A DNA stretch of 17,722 nucleotides from CBFCZU01 sp965602635 (GTDB lineage: Bacteria > Planctomycetota > Phycisphaerae > SM23-33), in assembly GCA_965602635.1 (NCBI GenBank), contig CBFCZU010000071.1, positions 1 through 17,722 on the forward strand, in the 5' to 3' direction. Each line of letters starts with the position of its first letter. Within the stretch, counting starts at the first letter, position 1. This document shows, piece by piece, positions 14,710 to 17,722 of the stretch. The notes under the pieces were generated by a model that saw only the letters and a program-made list of their open reading frames with translations, did no database searches and was not told where the DNA came from. A program made the translations under genes and the position numbers.

Positions 14710-16971
14710 ATGGCTATGACGAACGATGTCAACCTCATCGAGAGGCACATTGAGAAAATCATCCTGGCGGCGGCGGTGCTCTTCCTGGTGGTCGTGGTCC
14801 TGCTGGTCGCCAGTCCCGCCGAGGTCCGTTTGCAGGCGGCGCCGCAACTGGGCGAGCCGGGCGAGTCGTACAGCCCCAAGGAGGTCGATGAGCGGCTCCT
14901 CAGGATGTCCGCCGAACTGGAGAAGATCACCGGCGAGGCCAAGCCGACGCCAGAGGTGCCCCCGGACTTTCTGGCCGAACTGGAGGCCGTCTTTGCCGGC
15001 GCAGGAACCGTGCCGCCTTTCAGGGTGGTATGGACGCCGCCGAGCGTCCCTCTTGAGGCCACGGACAAGGAACCCGATCCCGGAGGCAAGACGGTCAATA
15101 TCAGGGGCCTGATGCGCCTGGCGGAGGGAGATAAGCCGCTCATCGACCAGCCGGAGACCAACGCCGCGCGCGAAGTGCAGGTCCGGATGCGGACCCAGGA
15201 GGAGGTCGATGCGGGGCAGCCGCTGTACAAGTACAACGAGGTCATCGCCATTCACGGGGCGGCGCTCTTCCGGCTCGGTCAACTCCACAAGAAGTGGTTG
15301 AAGGATCTGGCCGATACCGCCGTCACCGCAAGGCTCACCGTCGCCGTGGTCGAGGTGCAGCGCCGGGAGCGGCAGGCCGGGGGAAACTGGAGCGCGCCGA
15401 CGCTGATCTCGAGGATCACCTCCGACGCCGTCCCCTTGCCGGCCCTGCCGGCATACGACGGGAAGAACCTCCAGGAGGTCAGGCTGGCCATAGAGGACCT
15501 GGCCATACTCGACGTCCAGGAGAGCATCGTGGAGCCGCCGTACTGGGACATCCTGGGTCGGGACGGCAGCAAGACCAGTTGGCTGATCAACAAGCCGCGC
15601 ACGGACGTGAGCGATCTGATGGATGTGTCGTCGCTGCCGGCCGCCCGAACGCCGGCGAGTGGCGGCCGGCGGCCGGTGCGCACCGTGGGTCCCCGCACTC
15701 CGGCCGGACGGGGCCTGCCTCCTGGCGCCCTCCCGCCCGGGGCGGGAGGCTTTGATAGCGGCTTCAGTTCTAGGCGGGGCAGGCCCTCTGCGCGCAGCCT
15801 GCCGCCCGGCGCCCTCCCGCCCGGGGCGGGAGGCTTTGATAGCGGCTTCAGTTCTAGGCGGGGCAGGCCCGCTGCGCGCAGCCTGCCGCCCGGCGCCCTC
15901 CCGCCCGGGGCGGGAGGCTTTGATAGCCGCATGGGCACGCCGCGCACCAGGCGCACTGTCCGCACCGGCAGAACCAGCAGCTACGATGCGGCCAGGCGCG
16001 AGAGCGAAGCAGCCGCTGCCGCCCGGGCACGGAGCCACGCCGCCGGCAGGGGCACTGCCGCCCAGAGGCAGGCCGCCGCCAGGGCCGCGGGCGCCGCCGA
16101 AGCCAGGAGGTCGGTCGAGGCGAGGCGCCGCAGGATAGCCGGCAGGACGACCAGTGGGAGGTACCGCGCGACCGGGGTGGTGGAGCCTGGCGTCACCAAC
16201 CAGGTGCCCACTTTCCAGCAGCAGTTGGACGATCCCGCGGGCATCGTCGAGGTGTGGTTCCACGACACGGACCTGCGCGAATGCGTCACCTACAGCTACA
16301 GCGTCAGGCTGGTGATGATCAATCCGCTGTTCGGGCTCTTCGGCGTGGTGGGCGACAAGGCCGACGCGGAGGAGGTAACGCTCAGCACGGAATGGTCGGC
16401 CTGGTCCGAGCCGGTGCCCGTCGAGCGCCCGACGGAGTTCTTCATGGCCGAGGCCGGCGGCGGGGGTATGGTGCCCGTGGACGTGTTCACCATGAAGTGG
16501 GGCCAGAGGGTCAGGCAGAACTTCACTGTTCGCCAGGGCGAGCCCATCGGCGGCAAGGCCACCGTGAAGCTCTGGAAGCTGGGTGAGCAGGAGCTGGTGG
16601 ACGTCGAGGTGGACTTCGCCACCGGCGCAATCGCCGTGGACCTGGCCTTCGGCAAGAAGCGCCCCATGCCCAACACAGCCATTGTCAGCTCCACGACGGA
16701 ACTGCTCTACCTGGATGTTGACGGGCAGTTGCGGACGAGGACGCCGCTGGCCGACAAGGAATCGGCACGCTACAAGAAGCTCATAGGCGAGGCCACCTGG
16801 ATGGAGGAGGTCCAGCCGGCGAGTGTGTCGGGAGTGCTTGCCCGACCTGGCGCCAGGCCCGACCGCATGTCGCCGCGCACCAAGAAAGATACCAGGACAG
16901 TCAGGCGGACGAGCGGGAGCGGATCAAGCGCCAGAGGCAGAGAGCAGCGTCGCCAGTTCGGGGGGCCGTAG
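14710..16971 (+). CDS. Large bitopic membrane protein with 28-aa repeats, PilP-like position
   Basis: 753 aa. ATG with AAGGAG 9 nt upstream; it starts 55 nt after the previous gene. A short cytoplasmic start, one membrane helix (about 17-34), then an extracytoplasmic region: an alpha/beta part (about 50-310), a low-complexity linker with two and a half copies of a 28-aa repeat (LPPGALPPGAGGFDSGFSS...; residues 336-406), an Ala/Arg-rich helical stretch (about 415-480), and a beta-rich domain (about 490-710) with TYSYSVRLVMINPLFGLFG, TEFFMAEAGGGGMVPVDVF and TELLYLDVDGQL. The tail is basic. I recognise no family. In canonical operons PilP sits here and links the inner-membrane complex to the secretin; a long linker and a folded C-terminal domain would suit that bridging job, but this is inference from context. 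Confidence 0.65.
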   Translation: MAMTNDVNLIERHIEKIILAAAVLFLVVVVLLVASPAEVRLQAAPQLGEPGESYSPKEVDERLLRMSAELEKITGEAKPTPEVPPDFLAELEAVFAGAGTVPPFRVVWTPPSVPLEATDKEPDPGGKTVNIRGLMRLAEGDKPLIDQPETNAAREVQVRMRTQEEVDAGQPLYKYNEVIAIHGAALFRLGQLHKKWLKDLADTAVTARLTVAVVEVQRRERQAGGNWSAPTLISRITSDAVPLPALPAYDGKNLQEVRLAIEDLAILDVQESIVEPPYWDILGRDGSKTSWLINKPRTDVSDLMDVSSLPAARTPASGGRRPVRTVGPRTPAGRGLPPGALPPGAGGFDSGFSSRRGRPSARSLPPGALPPGAGGFDSGFSSRRGRPAARSLPPGALPPGAGGFDSRMGTPRTRRTVRTGRTSSYDAARRESEAAAAARARSHAAGRGTAAQRQAAARAAGAAEARRSVEARRRRIAGRTTSGRYRATGVVEPGVTNQVPTFQQQLDDPAGIVEVWFHDTDLRECVTYSYSVRLVMINPLFGLFGVVGDKADAEEVTLSTEWSAWSEPVPVERPTEFFMAEAGGGGMVPVDVFTMKWGQRVRQNFTVRQGEPIGGKATVKLWKLGEQELVDVEVDFATGAIAVDLAFGKKRPMPNTAIVSSTTELLYLDVDGQLRTRTPLADKESARYKKLIGEATWMEEVQPASVSGVLARPGARPDRMSPRTKKDTRTVRRTSGSGSSARGREQRRQFGGP
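15715..15927 (+). repeat. 84-bp in-frame tandem repeat, 2.5 copies, each with a strong hairpin
   Basis: Copies start at 15715, 15799 and 15883 (the third is cut after 45 bp). The two full copies differ at only three of 84 positions, two of them synonymous, so the expansion is recent or kept uniform by recombination. Each copy contains CCTCCCGCC, 3-nt loop CGG, GGCGGGAGG: a 9-bp perfect stem at 15729-15749, 15813-15833 and 15897-15917. Additional inverted arms GGGCCTGCC (15711-15719) and GGCAGGCCC (15778-15786) enclose the first unit. Confidence 0.9.
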
Positions 16972-17005
16972 CCTGACAGGGCTCCGCCGAGTGCGGCTTG
17001 TGGTT

Positions 17006-17057
17006 TTGAAGGAGATTTCCGGCGGATTTTGGGCTTGCATTCGCTAGCCTCCTTCAA
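17006..17057 (+). other. Inverted repeat downstream of the 753-aa gene
   Basis: TTGAAGGAG (17006-17014) and its exact complement CTCCTTCAA (17049-17057), 34 nt apart, starting 35 nt after the stop codon and followed by TTATTCTCC. It could be a partial terminator or the base of a larger folded leader. It lies in the 296-bp gap (16972-17267), which holds no convincing gene. Confidence 0.35.
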
Positions 17058-17124
17058 TTATTCTCCCCGCCGAATGCGATATACCAGGCTTCATGGAAGG
17101 TCCTCATACGATATATAGGGCGCT

Positions 17125-17156
17125 GGGTGGCCCGGCGACCGTTGCCGGGCTCTCCC
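17125..17156 (+). other. Bulged hairpin in the leader of the secretin-like gene
   Basis: Outer pair GGG/CCC, internal loop TG against TCT, inner stem GCCCGGC/GCCGGGC extended by G-T and A-T pairs, loop CCG. It is followed at once by GCAAAGC. An AT-rich segment (17108-17117, ACGATATATA) just upstream could be a -10 region. Structured, but not assignable to a known RNA class. Confidence 0.35.
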
Positions 17157-17203
17157 GCAAAGCATGATTGGCTCCCGCAGATTCGTTCGCGCCGCAGCCG
17201 GGC

Positions 17204-17235
17204 GCGGCCGTGGGGCGTCTTCTAGCCCCAGCCGC
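17204..17235 (+). other. Strong hairpin just before the secretin-like gene's ribosome site
   Basis: GCGGC, 2-nt bulge CG, TGGGGC, 8-nt loop GTCTTCTA, GCCCCA, GCCGC: 11 pairs ending 18 nt before the Shine-Dalgarno. There is no T-run, so a role in mRNA processing, stability or translational control is more likely than termination. Confidence 0.4.
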
Positions 17236-17267
17236 GTGCGGAGCGGTGTCAGGAAAGGAGGTTAGCC

Positions 17268-17722
17268 GTGCGACCTCTCGAGTTGCGCTGGGTGCTCCTG
17301 GCGCTTTCCGTGGTGGTCTTGGTCGCAGGTCCGGCCTGGTCGCAGGATGCACAGGCCGATCGCGCCAAGGCACTGCTGAAGCAGGGGATTAAGCAGTACT
17401 CCGTCCGCAGCTACAAGCAGGCCCAGACGACTTTGGTGAAGGTGGATCGGTCCAAACTTTCCAGCGCCGAGCGGACACAGTTGGACGACCATCTCAGCAA
17501 GGTCAACGATGCCATCAAGAAGCAGGCGGCGGCGATGGAAGCCTACGCTGATGGCGAAAAGGCCCTCAAGGCCAACGAACTTCAGAAAGCCCGCACCCTG
17601 TTCGAGCAGGCGGTCCAGAGCCAGTTCGTTCCTGCCCAGGTCAGGCGGGACGCCCGCGCCAGGGTGGCGGAGGTGACCAACAAGATCGCCGCTGCGAAGG
17701 CCGCCGAGCCAAAGCCCAAGCC
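17268..17722 (+). CDS. Exported helical-repeat protein, probable N-terminus of a PilQ/GspD-type secretin (3' end outside window)
   Basis: Starts with GTG, supported by AAAGGAGG 6 nt upstream, and reads open to the window edge (151 codons visible). A signal peptide is evident: MRPLELRW, then a hydrophobic core, then VAGPAWSQD with likely cleavage after Ser25. The mature part is helical with TPR-like features (ALLKQGIKQYSVRSYKQAQ, then GEKALKANELQKARTLFEQA), ending in an Ala/Lys/Pro linker. Secretin-type proteins in planctomycetes often begin with such a helical-repeat region before their N domains, and PilQ follows the PilM-P genes in canonical operons, so a secretin is the best guess. No secretin domain is inside the window, so it could instead be another exported TPR protein. 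A 296-bp leader separates it from the preceding genes, allowing separate control. Confidence 0.6.
   Translation, partial: MRPLELRWVLLALSVVVLVAGPAWSQDAQADRAKALLKQGIKQYSVRSYKQAQTTLVKVDRSKLSSAERTQLDDHLSKVNDAIKKQAAAMEAYADGEKALKANELQKARTLFEQAVQSQFVPAQVRRDARARVAEVTNKIAAAKAAEPKPK

Noticed and set aside
15711..15927. CRISPR-like array
   Set aside because: Copies are directly adjacent with no unique spacers, keep the reading frame and encode a protein repeat.
14485..16263. A 592-codon antisense frame across the repeat-bearing gene
   Set aside because: Repeats appear in it only because they are mirrored from the real gene; its start overlaps no promoter and its composition is that of a shadow.
17093..17167. 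24-codon ORF in the secretin leader, possible leader peptide
   Set aside because: No ribosome site before its ATG, and the same bases form a stable hairpin that explains the sequence better.
17121..17170. Possible cyclic-di-GMP-I riboswitch, suggested by CGCAAAGC after a hairpin
   Set aside because: The conserved GGGCAAACC side, the GNRA loop and the second receptor stem are not recognisable, so I do not assign this class.

Overview
The window is GC-rich (roughly 70% by eye) and densely coded. It looks like chromosome from a Gram-negative-type bacterium, most likely a planctomycete of the Phycisphaerae kind. That placement rests on the mix of genes: a bacterial ApgM-type phosphoglycerate mutase, large GT-C-like membrane proteins, a secreted glycoside-hydrolase-like protein, and a pilus/secretion operon of large, poorly conserved bitopic proteins. 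No rRNA gene or other firm taxonomic marker is present, so this is inference. I saw no insertion sequence, tRNA, rRNA or CRISPR array.

Left block, minus strand (1-4958): two tandem paralogous membrane proteins (628 and 738 aa) followed by the start of a cofactor-independent phosphoglycerate mutase that runs off the window. Each membrane-protein gene has its own sigma70-type promoter with the same geometry: GTGACA, 17 nt, a -10 box, 9 nt, ATG. This implies leaderless or nearly leaderless mRNAs. A 131-bp divergent region separates this block from a plus-strand gene for a secreted TIM-barrel glycoside-hydrolase-like protein (5090-7222). That gene is followed by a small scar resembling its own 3' end and by a 66-aa coiled-coil protein.

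Middle block, minus strand (7718-10872): a type I glutamine synthetase (glnA) with its own promoter, and upstream of it an MtaB-type tRNA methylthiotransferase whose linker carries a large in-frame, compositionally odd insertion. The mtaB promoter overlaps a candidate promoter for the operon on the other strand.

Right block, plus strand (11059-17722, running off the window): a type IV pilus/type II secretion inner-membrane operon. The first gene is a PilM actin-like ATPase fused to a PilN-like INLLP peptide, a transmembrane helix and an extracytoplasmic domain. Two large bitopic proteins follow, in the places normally held by PilO and PilP. The second contains a nearly perfect 84-bp in-frame tandem repeat with a strong hairpin in each unit. 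After a 296-bp structured non-coding leader comes the N-terminus of an exported alpha-helical protein that, by position and architecture, is probably the start of the PilQ/GspD-type secretin. The gene order therefore mirrors pilMNOPQ, but with a fusion and strongly diverged partners. This is the most unusual system in the window.
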